From: Guillardia theta CCMP2712
Taxonomy: Eukaryota; Cryptophyceae; Pyrenomonadales; Geminigeraceae
Direction of reading: 5' to 3'
Length of the DNA stretch: 64,000 bases
NCBI RefSeq assembly: GCF_000315625.1
Contig: NW_005434669.1
Coordinates: 1,157,858-1,221,857, forward strand
Under the pieces are notes generated by a model. That model saw only the letters and a list, made by a program, of their open reading frames with translations, did not search any database and was not told the DNA's origin. Positions within the stretch are counted from its first letter, which is position 1, and each line of letters opens with the position of its first letter. A program made the translations under genes and the position numbers. Of the stretch, positions 32,505 through 44,358 are shown in pieces.

Positions 32505-33260
32505 GTTAAATGTCGCCGGAGTCCACTCAGCCTGGCCGCCCGGCAGTGTGGCATCCGATGATCAGTGTACGGGGGCCGCACTATCACTCAGTCACCGTAA
32601 GGCTCAAAGTTAAGTTCAAACACTTGAGGCTCAGGTCACTTGTGATCGGACTGTCCCTGAGGCTCAGGTCTCACTTGCCAGTGCCACACTGTGACAGTCG
32701 GACTGTCCGAACCGGAAGTCTGTCAAGCCCGGGCCACTGCCGGCCCCCAGGCCCCCAGGCCCGGCGGCCCGGTCGGACACTGGCCAGCGACCGTACGGCC
32801 CGGGGGGTTCTCCCGGGCCGACTCACCCTCGGCCGCCGCCGCCGAGTCCGCCATCCGACACTGCGGCTGCCGCAAACTGATCAGTGAGAGTCAGGCCGGG
32901 CTCCGAGCTCGGCAAACTTGGCTTGAAACTCGGAGCGGCGGCCCGCTGAGCGGCGGCCGCCGCCCGGTACGGTACTAGTCCAAAGTCACGCAGATATCCG
33001 ACTGTCACATTCATCGACCTTAGTTGCAACAAGACAGTTTTTGCTCAAGACCGAGTTTAATGCACACAAAACCAGATTTGAGGAGCACATGAGAGATAGA
33101 CTGTATGCTAGCGTACGGTACCTCAGTGGCAGTGGGCCGCCGGATCGGACTGCGATCCGATCCGATGATCCGGCGGTGATCGCCGCCGGACTGAGCCTCA
33201 GGCTCGGAAAAAAGTTTGACCGTATCCGGGAGTCACTACTGGCAAGGTCAGAGTCGCAAT
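32505..33260. repeat. GC-rich intergenic island
   Basis: Same word composition as the other islands (CGGTCACTG, CCGGGCC, GGACTGTCC). It starts after an ACTTAACTTTGAG-like motif (CTCAAAGTTAAGTTC near 32603) that resembles the inverted-repeat end of the element at 21.9-22.1 kb. No gene. Confidence 0.65.
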
Positions 33261-33490
33261 GGAGCCGCAGCGCCGTCAAGCTGCGGTGACTCAAAAGCAA
33301 GCGCAGGTAACGAGGAGTCGGAGAAGTCGGAGGGAGGAGGTCCCGAGGGAGGAGGGAGTGACCGAGAAGAGAAGCCGGGAGAGGGAGAAGGGAGAAGGGA
33401 GGATGACAGACTTTTTTGCGACAGAACGAGCGGCTGGAGAACTTGATAGTGTCTTCGACCATCTCAGCGTTTCACAAAGACGCGTTGCTG

Positions 33491-34821
33491 ATGCCACTGC
33501 CTGGAGACTTGACAAGCGTGAGCAAGGGCTGTTTGGGATCTATCTTTGAACTAAGACGTCGATTCATACGCTTCAGATCAAGAATCATATTGTTGTGACA
33601 TTGAAGAGAAACAACGGTTGTCCAGAGGATATTCTAGGGCAAGGTTGTTATTAACTTATTGAGCAGATTCGGCATCAGCACGAGTTGGAGTTGGACTAGA
33701 AATTCAAATGATTGCCCTGGTAGAAATTGTATCATCAACCTGAAAGTTGACTTGTAGTGAAGGGCCAATTCTTGATCACATCCGTTCTGCCGAATGTGAC
33801 TTGTTCTCTAGTCGCCTTCCGACTTGATTCAATGATTGCCAGGGATCGGCAGCAAACTGTGGGAGAATCTTTCCAGGGATGCAACTTGTTGCAGTCAATG
33901 ACATCAGACTAGTGGATAAGAAACTACACGTAAGGAATTTTGAGCAGGTTATGAATTCTGAGCAAGAATTCAACATTTGTGATAGGATGTTTCAAGACTC
34001 ATCCTTGGAGAGCCGAACACGGAAGTCAAACTTACGCTCATCAAGGCATGATTGCTGGCTGAGGGGTTTTCAACGACATGACTGCATTGTTTTGCAGAGC
34101 TACTTCACAGACGCGGAGAAGGTAAATGACTTCATTGATCGATGTTAATGAAATCGATTCCTGTCAGTCCATCAAACATGGCTTGCAGCTTACCAATCAG
34201 AGTCTGACTCAACTGATTGAGGTGGGGTCAAACCAACACAATTTGTCCTCATAGCATGATTCGTGTGTATGTTGTACGTGACGGATTAGGTACAGAACTA
34301 CAACAATGCAAGATTCAGTCAGCGAGGATACGATGGTGAGTCCTTGACCTTTTGCTCCATGTTGAAGATGTTCTCTTGCTTCCTGGTCGGAGCTGGGGCT
34401 TCTGACTTACGTTTTGTGACGTATGATATAATACTGTTTGTCGAGCAGGCTACCAGGTCATCGCTAGCTTGCCAATGATACAATGATCGTGACTTGGAAA
34501 TCTCAGGAGCCATTGGTTCCAACCCGAATCGTCAATTTTGCTTACAAGCAGGAGGAGGAATTTGCAGGCAGAGGACATGTCAGCTCACACATCTTTTACA
34601 GCAGCTCGTCGTTACCTCCTGCTACACCTCAGACTCCTTTCACTCCGATGCAACATGTTCCAGCAGCAATGGTCAACGGCCAGTTTCCTACGGTGAAAGC
34701 AGCTCCGGCCGGCGCTGAGTTTCTGCGGCGAATGGTTTAAGAGCTGTTGCACATTCTCAGCAGCTCAGCAGCAGCACGCTGTCCAAGTCCGTAAGCATTC
34801 AGCCGACGACGTCGACAGAAA

Positions 34822-34852
<31 letters not shown>

Positions 34853-35027
34853 GGCAGGATCAGAAGCAGGGGCAGGGGCAGGGGCAGGGGCAGGGGCAGG
34901 AGCAGAAGCAGGGGCAGGGGCAGGGGCAGGGGCAGGGGCAGGGGCAGGGGCAGGGGCAGGTGCAGGTGCAGGTGCAGGTAAAGGAGCAGAAGCAGGAGCA
35001 GGAGCAGGCGCAGGCGCAGGCGCAGGC

Positions 35028-35101
<74 letters not shown>

Positions 35102-35179
35102 ATTCTACCGGCTGTTTGGGAGCAGCAATCTCTTCAAGTCAGTGAGCGTGAAGCCATCGGTATCAACGGTTGGGGGACG

Positions 35180-35217
<38 letters not shown>

Positions 35218-35279
35218 CAGAAGCAGCAGAAGCAGGTGCAGGTGCAGGTGCAGGTGCAGGTGCAGGTGCAGGTGCAGGT

Positions 35280-35328
<49 letters not shown>

Positions 35329-36649
35329 ACAACCAACAAACCAGTCTGACAGTGCCGCGCGAGCCCGTACGTTACATGATGACGATCAAGAAGAAAGTGA
35401 CTGTTTACAGATGAAGAACATAGAAGTAAAGAGCGCTGGAGAACTAGCAAGTCATTTTGTTCCGCTGAGCCATGTGAATCGAAAACTTGAAGTTTCCTGG
35501 GTGACTGACTGTCAACAAGGCGAGTTCTCAGCAAGCAGGAGGGCAGCAGATGGTTGGAAGAGAACCAGAGAATGCAGGGAATGTGCATGCGGAAGTTGGA
35601 GAGCTGCTAGAAGATGAAGAAAGTATTCCTCATGATCCTTTCGATGTTGAGAAAGAGCAGCAGGGTATGTTATGACTGCATGCTTGTGTTTGTTTACAAT
35701 TGACAGCTTTACCCAGGGGCTCCTCTATCATCAGATTTATCAAAGTGTGTTATAAAGATTTCTTTCTGTTTGTTGTTCCTTGTAATCTCTTGCGTTCAGC
35801 TGGCCGATCAAAGCGTGCAGTCAAGGAGTTTCTCTGCAAACAGTCCTGATGAAAACGGACGACAAGACCTCTACGGTCGCTGTGGTACTTGATATTGAGA
35901 GTATGCTTTTCTTTCTAATGACCTTGCGCTGTCAGACCCAGACAGGACGCTATGAAGAGGTCAGAAGGAAATCTTGCTTTCTCAAAAATGATCCATGTTG
36001 TTAGGTTGTTGTCCTCAAAGTCTTGCAAGCATCAGGTAAGAACATTTCTTCTTCACGTGTGTTTGCGCTCACTTTCTTTCAGCCGATTCAAGGATGAAAC
36101 GCAGAATGATGCGGGAGGTGCTATACTTTTCTGCCCGCCCCGTTCCTCCTGATCGTGCATCAACCTCTTCTCCTCCCCCTTCACTCTCCCTCTTCCTCCT
36201 CCTCCTCTGAGCGACATCAAGGTCGAACTGCTCTCGCACGTTCTACATCCCAACATCATTCAGGAATTTTCGTCTCCTCGTGCTTCAGTTCATAACCTTC
36301 TCAGCAGTCGAGGAACCGAGGGAGGGAGGAGGATGGTCGGGTTTGGACTTGGAACTCGTACGCGTACGGCTTGTAAGCATGGAAGGAGGCGGAGAGGGGA
36401 ATGGCGATAAGGAAGAGCTTGAGAAAAGTGAGGGGAGGTAGAGGGAAGGAGAGCAAGGGGGATCAAATGATTTTGAAGAATTTCTTATCTTCTTGCAGGA
36501 AAGTTGATTCTTTTATACAAGAATATGAAGTGATGCAACCAGAAGTTGTAGCCCTGGTCGTGAAAGGTAAAATTAATGTTGACAAGATAATCAAAAGCGA
36601 CATCGTGAATGTCATCATCATCATCATTATCATCATTATCATCATAATT

Positions 36650-36740
<91 letters not shown>

Positions 36741-38257
36741 AGCAGCAGCAGCTGCTGCTGCTGCTGCTGCATTATCATCGTCATCGTCGTCGTCGTCGTC
36801 ATCATCATCATCATCATCATTACTGCAATGTTCTCAACAGGCTGCAGGTACACTTCAAGCTCTCGAAGCGATTCATGCGATGAATGTAAACGGAAAGATT
36901 GTTTTGTTGGAATGTTCTTGAGGAGCCAACAGTTCATTCATCGCGACATTCAACCCAGACACATCATGTATGATCGAAGAACAAAGAGCGTCAAGGTGAG
37001 GAGTGAACAGAACGTAATTGGAGGAGAGGGGAGATGTGAGCAACGTTGCAGTTGATCGATGCTGGACAAGCGATCAAGATAGGAAGCAGGAACATTGACA
37101 GGTCTCTTCTTACCCCCTCCCCTCCCTCCCCTTCTCCTCCCTCTCTCTGATTTCTTCTACTCCTCTGTTCTTCCTGCAGCTTTCTTTGCATGTGCTTTAT
37201 CATTCCTCATCCATTTTCTCCTCCTCCTCTTCCTCTTCTTCCTCCTCCTCATTTCTTGTACCTGCAGCAACCTTCTCGAGGCCAACGCTTTCTTCCTCGC
37301 GCCAGAGCAGGTGGGAACAAGTCTCTTCCTGCAAACCTCAACAAATCCTCACCACCATCTTTTCTCTCTTCTCATCTGCTCCATATCTTCTGCGCTTCTT
37401 CCGGTTTCTGTGCCCCTTCACCGTTTCCTGTGCCCGCACTCCTCCTCCTCCTCTTTCTCCTCCTATTGTCCTGACGGTTCCTCTCAAGATCCGGGAGGAT
37501 CTCTTTCTCTCTTCCTCCTGCGACATCTGGTCAGTCGCAGTCCTCATGTTCTACTGCTCTACAGGTCGTCACTTCCTCCTCTCCTCTCCTCCTCTTGACC
37601 TTCCGTCCTCTCCCTCTCTATCTCCTTCTTCACGTTCTTACAGTAGTCAATTTCCTCCTAACTTCAACTTGCTCGCTCCGACTGCCCCCTCCCTACCTTT
37701 CTCACCTTCCCAACTTGTCTCCCTGCTCTTCTTCTTTCTCACTTGCTGATCCACCAGGTCAATTTCCCTTTGGAAAACAAGGAGACTCCATCAAGGAAAT
37801 CTCCGACAAGATTCTCACTCAGGTGCTAGAGCATAACCTGTCCTGTCCTGTCCTGTCCTGCACTTTCTAGTATCTTTCCTTGCCTTGCCCTGTGATTGCT
37901 GGCTTTCTGATCTAGTTCTTCTTCAGCCGCACCGAGATATCGTTGCTGCCAGTCAAGGAAGAATTTCTCTCAAGTTCAAGAAGGTGAAATCATCTCCCGT
38001 CCTTCCTGCTGTTTGAACTCCCCGGTCCCTCTTGTCCTATCCCTCTCCCTGTCCCTATCTCTTGTTTTCCTCGAATCTAATTCTGAGACCTCGCACTCCT
38101 CGTCCTGCTCCTCTCGCCTGCTCTGCTTTTGCACATTCCTTTCCTTATCCTTTCCGTGTCACTGACGTGAGATGCACAGTTTTGCGACGAAATTCTCATC
38201 AAGGACGTCGAAAGGAGGATAGCTTCGGCGCAAGAAGCAATTCAACTTCTGATCTAA
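33491..38257 (+). CDS. PDZ-like / poly(Gly-Ala) / degenerate protein kinase (many exons)
   Basis: Reassembled from about 18 exons; start taken as MPLPGDLTS at 33491. N-terminal PDZ-like domain: VGVGLEIQMIAL, GQFLITSVLP, GSAANCGRIFPGMQLVAVND. Then a Gly-Ala tract of about 140 residues in two blocks (34830-35100, 35187-35330). Then an acidic linker and a kinase domain: YEEVVVLKVLQ (beta-3 Lys), helix C EVELLSHVLHPNIIQ, FIHRDIQPRHIMYD (catalytic loop with Gln for Lys and His for Asn), LIDAGQA in place of DFG, FFLAPEQ, CDIWSVAVLMFYCSTG, and the end KDVERRIASAQEAIQLLI. The changed catalytic loop suggests weak or no phosphotransfer. That PDZ and kinase parts belong to one gene rests on phase-compatible exons between them and is inference. 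Confidence 0.6.
34829..35330 (+). repeat. Coding (GCAGGN)n repeat, poly Gly-Ala, two blocks
   Basis: Hexanucleotide repeat whose only variable base is the third position of the glycine codon (GGA, GGG, GGT and GGC all occur), while alanine is always GCA. Each block is preceded by a related segment (LSKSVSIQPTTST; LFKSVSVKPSVST), so block and flank were duplicated together. Confidence 0.8.
36612..36830. repeat. Trinucleotide repeats (ATC)n, (GCT)n, (CGT)n in kinase intron
   Basis: Three adjoining trinucleotide tracts in the intron between the kinase exons ending ALVVK and starting GTLQALEAIHAMN. The poly-Ile, poly-Met and poly-Asp frames are artefacts. Confidence 0.9.
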
Positions 38258-38366
38258 CATCGCCAAATTCGTGATAGAATGCATTGACACTCGTAGTATT
38301 TTTCTATCATCCCAGTCTTGCATCGACTCTTTGTTGACAGATTTTCTCTTGTTTAACAAGAAGTCA

Positions 38367-38923
38367 TTATTGTGCATTCTTGTCACTTTCGTAATACAGA
38401 GAACCCCGGTGTGCTGGAGGACTGCAGGGGATAGGAATGAGGTTGTTGGGTGAGGGTGGTGAGAAATGATCAGCAGGAGAGTCAAGATGGTCTTGCAAAG
38501 GTGACCCGGACTGAGCTACTGAGAAAAGAAGTCAAGGAAAGCGATGAAGTTGATCGGAAAGTGCAGGGTGGAGGAGGAGAAGGTTGGGAGAAGGGAGAAG
38601 GAGAATAGAAAGAAGGAGGCTAGAGAGCAGGAGGAGGCAAGAGATAAGTGAGAGGAGTGCACGAGGAAGAGGAAGCGAGGGAGGAGGTGCAAGTGAATGA
38701 TAATAGGGGGGGGGGTGGGAGGGAGGAGCGACTGAGAAAACTCAAACCTTTCAGCTGTCTTTTCAGATCTTGAAGAGTTTGAGTCAAAGCAGCAATCTCA
38801 CCTACATCAGCATTCACTCAACATCTCCATATACTGAGACTCTTCAACTTCATTTGCTCTGTTTGCATCTTCCCTTCGTCTTCAATTGTGGTCAACCATG
38901 ACGACAACATAGCAAAATGGAAT

Positions 38924-38998
<75 letters not shown>

Positions 38999-40882
38999 CG
39001 ACATGTCCGTCACCTCGTAGCTTGTCATTCAAATGCCTTTCTCCCATCATCGCTCTCTCGCAGGCCTCAAGCTCCTCGTCTCGCTGAGCCACAGCAGCCT
39101 GAAGCAACATGAGGCACAAGAGATGAGCAAGAAGCGTGAGAAGAGGGGAGGGGAGAAGAGGGGAGGGAAGGGTAGAAGAGGGGAGGGGAGGGGAGGGGAG
39201 GGGAGGGGAGGGGAGGGCACAGCACCAAAGGCAGAGGGAAGGCGATGTTCTACCTGCATTCGCTGCTTCGCCATCTCCATAGTTTGTTGGAAAAGTTTTT
39301 CTACTCAAAGTGATCTACGTCAGTATGCAGACGCAGCTGTGGAACGAAAACAAGACAGGGAGAAGAGAGAAAAAAGAGAAAACGAATGTGTAGGAGAGAG
39401 GGACAGGAAGGAAGTGGGGGAGAAAGGGAGGAAGGAATGAGTTTGAGGGAGGGGAGGAGGGAGCGAGGGAGAGAGCGAGAGGGGGAGGAAATAGATGTAT
39501 GAAGGTTCGAGAAATAACGCAAACGTTTGTATGTCTTACTTTGATTGCTGGAGATCTGAGATCGCTCATGCGCATCCTCTCGTGACTTGCAATATGTTTT
39601 TACATTTCTTCGCAATTTCTTCTTCTCCTTACCTCCTCCAAAGCCTTTTCAAGCAACGTTGTCTCTGTTTGCAACTTGTGCAACTTTGCCTTGTAGTTTT
39701 CTTCCAGTCTGCCTTTGATTTCAGACATTGTGGATGTAGCGAAGAAGTGAGTTACAGGATGATGTTTTTGTTTGCACTGCACACAGCAACTCTGAGTTCT
39801 TCGTTCTCTTCAATTAGTTGAGTATTCTGCAACCTGCTGTCATCGTTCGGTCGGGCCGTCGGTCGGTCGGTCGTTTCCCACTCACATGAATAACTTGTTT
39901 GGTGAATGCGTCTTGTAAGCTTGTCAACTCCATCTGATAATGTGTCAGCTCCACATGAAGGGACATCAAGCCGAACTTCCAAGCCTTCTCCGTACCTGAA
40001 GCTCGCGTTTCTCTTTCGACAACTTTTCTTGTTTGATCTGGCAACTTCCAGCATGGGAGTTAAAGCAAGAGAGAAATATTGGCTGCGCTTGCACCTTTTC
40101 CACAATTTCTCCATCAAGTTCACATGCTTGAAGCAACAGTCGTTGACGTTGGTCGCCCTCAGTTGCAACAAAACTTGATGATCCAACTCGTCAAATTCTT
40201 CCGACAGCGATATTGACATGTTTCCTCCCATCACTTTGCTCTCGTTTAAGTTTTGCAATGGTCTGATCGCTTCAGTGATGGGGACCTTGAGCAATCAATC
40301 AAGGGTAAGAGAAAAAGAACAAAACTCAATTGACATGTCATATCAAAATTCAAACAATCAGAACAGGTAATCTAGCAGCATTTACCTGATATTCTGCTGT
40401 CCCGTTGGAGCTTATTTCTTCGAACAAGAACTCGTAAACAAACGCCGCAGCTTCTAGTTCTTCCCCCATCTTCGTGTTGTGACCATGAGCGAACCCGATC
40501 ACATCTCCATGCGTCAGTGATTGCTTGCTGACTCGCCGTCTGTTCACAAATAACCCGTTAGGACTGCCATTGCATATGATCTGCCATCGGCATTCATCCG
40601 CACGGCCCCTGAGCCTATGCAGGTCCATCCAGGCGTGAGCTCGAGAGATTCCCTCCCATGCCAGCTCAACGTCCGACCGCGAGTCTCTTCCAAAGGTCCT
40701 GAGAAGCTACTGAGCGCAGCGAGGAGCGAGCAAGGAACATACAGGCACTGGTGATGCGTCAGATCCACTACCTTGCCAGCCATCAGGCGTGTGTTGCTCT
40801 TCTCTCGCGCATCAGTCTCGTCGCTTCTTTCCTCGCCCTCCCACCATCGCTGCACAATCAATCTTGCGCTCAGACTCGTCAT
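38367..40882 (-). CDS. FHA domain plus long coiled coil protein
   Basis: Starts MTSLSARLIVQRWW at 40882. A 44-nt intron joins LTHHQCL to TFGRDSRSDVELAWEGISRA, giving a complete N-terminal FHA domain (Arg in GRDS, Ser and His in SRAHAW, Asn in GSPNGLFVN, then THGDVIGFAHG). Downstream exons are nearly all coiled coil: IKQEKLSKEKRELQ, TQLIEENEELRVAV, AKLHKLQTETTLLEKALEE, QQTMEMAKQRMQ, AVAQRDEELEACERAMMGE, IAALTQTLQDLKRQLK. The C-terminus is Ser/Pro-rich and stops at 38367. Probably a phospho-dependent scaffold on a cytoskeletal or chromosomal structure; that is inference. Converges on the kinase gene with 109 nt between stops. Confidence 0.72.
38929..38997. repeat. (CAT)n(CAG)n tract in FHA/coiled-coil gene
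   Basis: Short CAT run followed by about 18 CAG units. It lies in what is read as an intron after the exon ending LNDKLR. Confidence 0.85.
39136..39220. repeat. (GGGGA)n pentanucleotide-type repeat
   Basis: Purine-only tract of GGGGA and GGGAAGGG units in an intron of the FHA/coiled-coil gene; pyrimidine-rich on the transcribed strand. Confidence 0.9.
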
Positions 40883-41628
40883 GCCAGGCTGCTCAACTGA
40901 CCGCCATCTTGGGGATCAAATGTCAAACTTCAAGTTCAAATTTTCAAAATTTCAAATTTTAGGGCTCACTCGAACAAATTTTAGGGCTCACTCGGCCTCC
41001 GGCCGGTTCAAGTTCGGCCCCGAACGGCCGGGTCCGGCACGGTGACCCGGGCCGTCTCACGCCTGCTGAGCCTCGGAGCGCCCGCCCGGCGGCGCCGCTC
41101 CGATCTACTACTGAGCCGACTCCTGTTCACGGGTGGCCCAGTAACCGTGAGTCACTGTCACGCTCAGTGACTTGAAGGGCCCCGGGCCCGGAGCGGCCCG
41201 GCCCCCTGGAGCCAGAAACTTGCCGGCGCGGCCCGCCCCCCCAGGAGCGGCAACCCAGGGGCGGGCAACTTGCAATCATTGAACGGTCCTGGCCCGTCAT
41301 TTTGACTTACTAGTAGGATCCGAATGATCCGACGGTACACTGGGCTGGCTCACGGTGACGGTACTCGGAGGCTCAGTACGGTACTGAGAGTCACCGTGCA
41401 ATGGACCGCCGAGCGTGAAAGGCCATGGTTGTGACGGCCCGGCCCGCAATCCGATCATGGGCCCTTGTCCCGACTCGGTCCGGCGATAGTGGCAGGCTGC
41501 CTGGCCGCGCTGAAGTCGGTATGACGATGATACTACCGAAAAGTGAACCGTTGATCAGGAAGGAGGAGCAACCAGTGATAGCGGTTGAGAGATTTAAGTT
41601 ATGAGATACTAGCAGAAAGACGAGCGAG
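40883..41628. repeat. Intergenic region with GC-rich island
   Basis: Begins with a direct repeat of about 25 nt (TTTTAGGGCTCACTCG at about 40958 and 40979), then a GC-rich island to about 41520 with the usual words, then about 100 nt of ordinary sequence. No gene. Confidence 0.6.
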
Positions 41629-44358
41629 TCACTCGCTCCTGAGGATGATGTGGCAGCCCGAGTCAGTCTCGACTATCCCTGATACCTCGCCCACCTGCCA
41701 GCATGTCAGGCCGTCGGTCAGCTAGGAAACGCGCACGAACTTGGAGAGAGAAGGAAGCCTCCTCGAATGGTTTCTGCATTTTCCCTCGCGCAAACGTTCC
41801 CAGGTCACCATGATCTTTGGCCGAGGAGCAGTCAGAATGTTTGTAAGCAAGCTCCTTGAACCTAAAGTGAAAGTCAGTACAGATGAAGGTGTAGAGAGAG
41901 GATGAGGATGAGGATAAGATGCAAGTGATCAAAACGATTATTTCAGTCTTCAGCGTAAGGATCGCATCATTGTGGTTAAGTTAAAGATGTGATGCGCGGA
42001 GAAAGTGTAAAACCTCTGCATTGTGTTGCGAGACGAGGAGATATCGGCGAGAAGATCCGAGAGAATCTTTCTGGCTTCGTCCCTGCTTCTTGATCGGATC
42101 ACTTTGCCCTCCTCATCCCTCCAACTCGAGGGCCTTCGTGAATCTGAGAACATCCCAATCGTCACCATCACGAATAACCTCAGCACTCTTGCTCCGTCTT
42201 CTCAACGCCTCCAAATTCACCTTTGTGCTTTATAAGGATATGGTATGCTCCCACCATTTCCTTCTGCCTCTTATTCGGGGGACATTTCTGTGTCTCCGAG
42301 CTTCGCTTCATCCCGACGCTCTCCTTCTGCCCTCGAGAGATGACATACTTCCTCGTGCTCGCACCGAACTCCAGCACATCTCCATCCTTCACTTCCACCT
42401 TCCGCTCGGGCTACAGCGAAAGCGACTGAGCAGGGAAGGAGAAGAAGACCTTGTACCTCGATGTTTCTGCTGTTGACCTTGGTGCCGTGCGCCGATCCCA
42501 AGTCGAGGATGTAGACTTTCTATAGGCAAGTTAAGAGAGGAGGCGAAGAGCTGGAGGCAACCTGTCCCTCGGACTGTAAGATTGCATGCTGTCTGCTGAC
42601 CGATGGATGCTCCATCACGATATCCGTTTCAAGGCTTCGACCCAGGGTCTATAGGTTGATGTTAGAAAAAGAGTTGGAGAATGAAAGGCGATATCTAAGA
42701 ACAAGATCCAACATCATCATGACACAAAATGCTGGAAAGTCAAGACACGCGTCAAACGATGATTGTTGAGCAGCATGACATGCGCAGGCAACACGAAAGT
42801 GCCATTTTGCATCACCAATTTTGAGTTTCCTGGCAGCTCAACACGATCTACAACTGTTTCGTCCTTGTATACAGTGACGAAGCAAGGGACGGGATCTGCT
42901 GCTTCCTCTACAACATGTTGGTCCCCATTCTTGTCTTTCTGCTCGTCGACAATCACTGGATTCTCTTTTTCCTTTCCTTCATCTGCGTCCTCGGGATCAT
43001 TCGATAGCGAGAGATGGGGGTGAGTCACCCGCAGTCTTGTCGTCGGCGATGCCAAGCTTCTTCTGGTAGTCGTGCAGGGCCTTCATAAACCCTGCCGATC
43101 CTCAGCGACAGCAAAGACGCGACGAGTTACCTTCGTTGGGACGAGCGACCTTCCTGCACCTCACCACATGCGCGACCGCGCGAGAGGCAGGCCACTTGAA
43201 GCGATGGATGAGGTAGGCGACACAAAGCGACGCGCTCCTGGTGACCTCTGTCACTCGCCCATCGCCAACCCTTGAGGAGGAAGCGTGCACCTCGAGATTC
43301 CTGCTCCACAATGCACGAGTGTCGCATGCTTCTTCGAGATGGCTCGTTCGATGAAATTATTAGAAGCGTCGATGTGCTGCCGATTAAGTTGAGGGTCAGC
43401 TTCCACGCAAGCAGCAGCATTCTGTCACCTGCAGGATCCCGTCCGTGTCCACATCATCCTGCTGCAACCGCAGATGCTGCCGTTTGCTTCCGAAGGAGAT
43501 GTCTTTGGGCCGTTGATGGATTGTAATGACTGAGCGAACATTGAGATGGTCCAGGCTGGTCTGGGGCACCAGCGTCATTGGCAGAACAAGTAGAACAGCG
43601 AGGCATCAACCTCGTCCTTTGCATGATCCCAGTCCCCCAGGTACAGTTCTCCTGGTATCACCTCAGCAGGATACCTTCTTGGCTCTCGTGGTTTCCCAAA
43701 GGTTGTACAAAGTCCTGGGTACTTTTCCAGGACGGTATCGAAAGGAACATCAAGAAGTCGGATGAGGCGCGGAAGGGTAAACTCATCGCTCTGAAGGAAT
43801 CTAACAACCTCATGCTCAGGTGTGAGAGCTGCTGAGCCGTAGAGGACAAGTTCCCTCCCCATCCACAACGACGGCTGCCATAACCCTCGAACCCCAAGGA
43901 TTCGCTCTCGCTTCCTCTTAAGATCCTTGTGGTCGTTTGAGTCATGGCGGAGACTGGAATCTTCCAGCACCCTCCTGTTCCCACGGTTCACGATGGAGAC
44001 ACAGAAAGCACCGCACACGTTCCCCTTGTGAAACTCTTTGTGCGGCCTTACGTCCACAATAAGAGGAGGTTTCCGCTCGTTGGCAGTGCCTTGGAAGCAT
44101 GAGAACAAGTCAGACGCAGTGCATGTTTCAACAGGAGCTGCTCGTTTCTTGACTTCTTCCTGTCCTTGTCCCTGTTTTGTTGAAATATCCTCCTCCTCGT
44201 CACCAGCCTCGTCCCACCTGTTTAGCAACCTCACTCACAGAAAGTATGAGATGTGGAAACAGAGCAGAGAGGGTGGATTCACAGAGAAACTTTGCTGCAA
44301 GACATGTGATCGACATCATCGAACATGATTCCTCTGTCAAGATCTGCATGCGAGGCAT
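41629..44358 (-). CDS. Rhodanese / dual-specificity phosphatase / FHA / Pin1-type parvulin fusion, 637 aa
   Basis: Thirteen exons (44358-44218, 44171-43611, 43560-43429, 43376-43291, 43237-43131, 43091-43029, 42982-42816, 42648-42562, 42519-42457, 42410-42221, 42143-42014, 41861-41741, 41694-41629) total 1914 nt with every phase matching. Order: rhodanese-like (about 60-175; [20 protein letters not shown], no catalytic Cys seen, as in MAP-kinase phosphatases); phosphatase with [15 protein letters not shown] (Cys301, Arg307); FHA about 395-495 ([29 protein letters not shown]); parvulin 521-637 with catalytic His526, Cys587 and His631 and the phosphate-binding Lys530, Arg535, Arg536 (KDSRRPSSW as in Pin1). 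It should remove phosphate from, bind to and isomerise phospho-Ser/Thr-Pro proteins. An FHA replaces the WW domain of Pin1. The junction of phosphatase and FHA halves is a 46-nt intron (42983-43028). Confidence 0.82.

Noticed and set aside
32968-33549. Several Arg/Ser-rich reading frames around the GC-rich island
   Set aside because: Composition artefacts; none shows a domain, and the real gene to the right begins at 33491 in another frame.
36401-36937. Frames with poly-Ile, poly-Met and poly-Asp runs
   Set aside because: Caused by ATC and related trinucleotide repeats in an intron of the kinase gene.
42997-43131. Phosphatase gene ending at its own stop (42997) and a separate FHA-parvulin gene
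   Set aside because: The FHA frame has no ATG before its conserved part, and a standard 46-nt intron joins both in phase; kept as the alternative to test.
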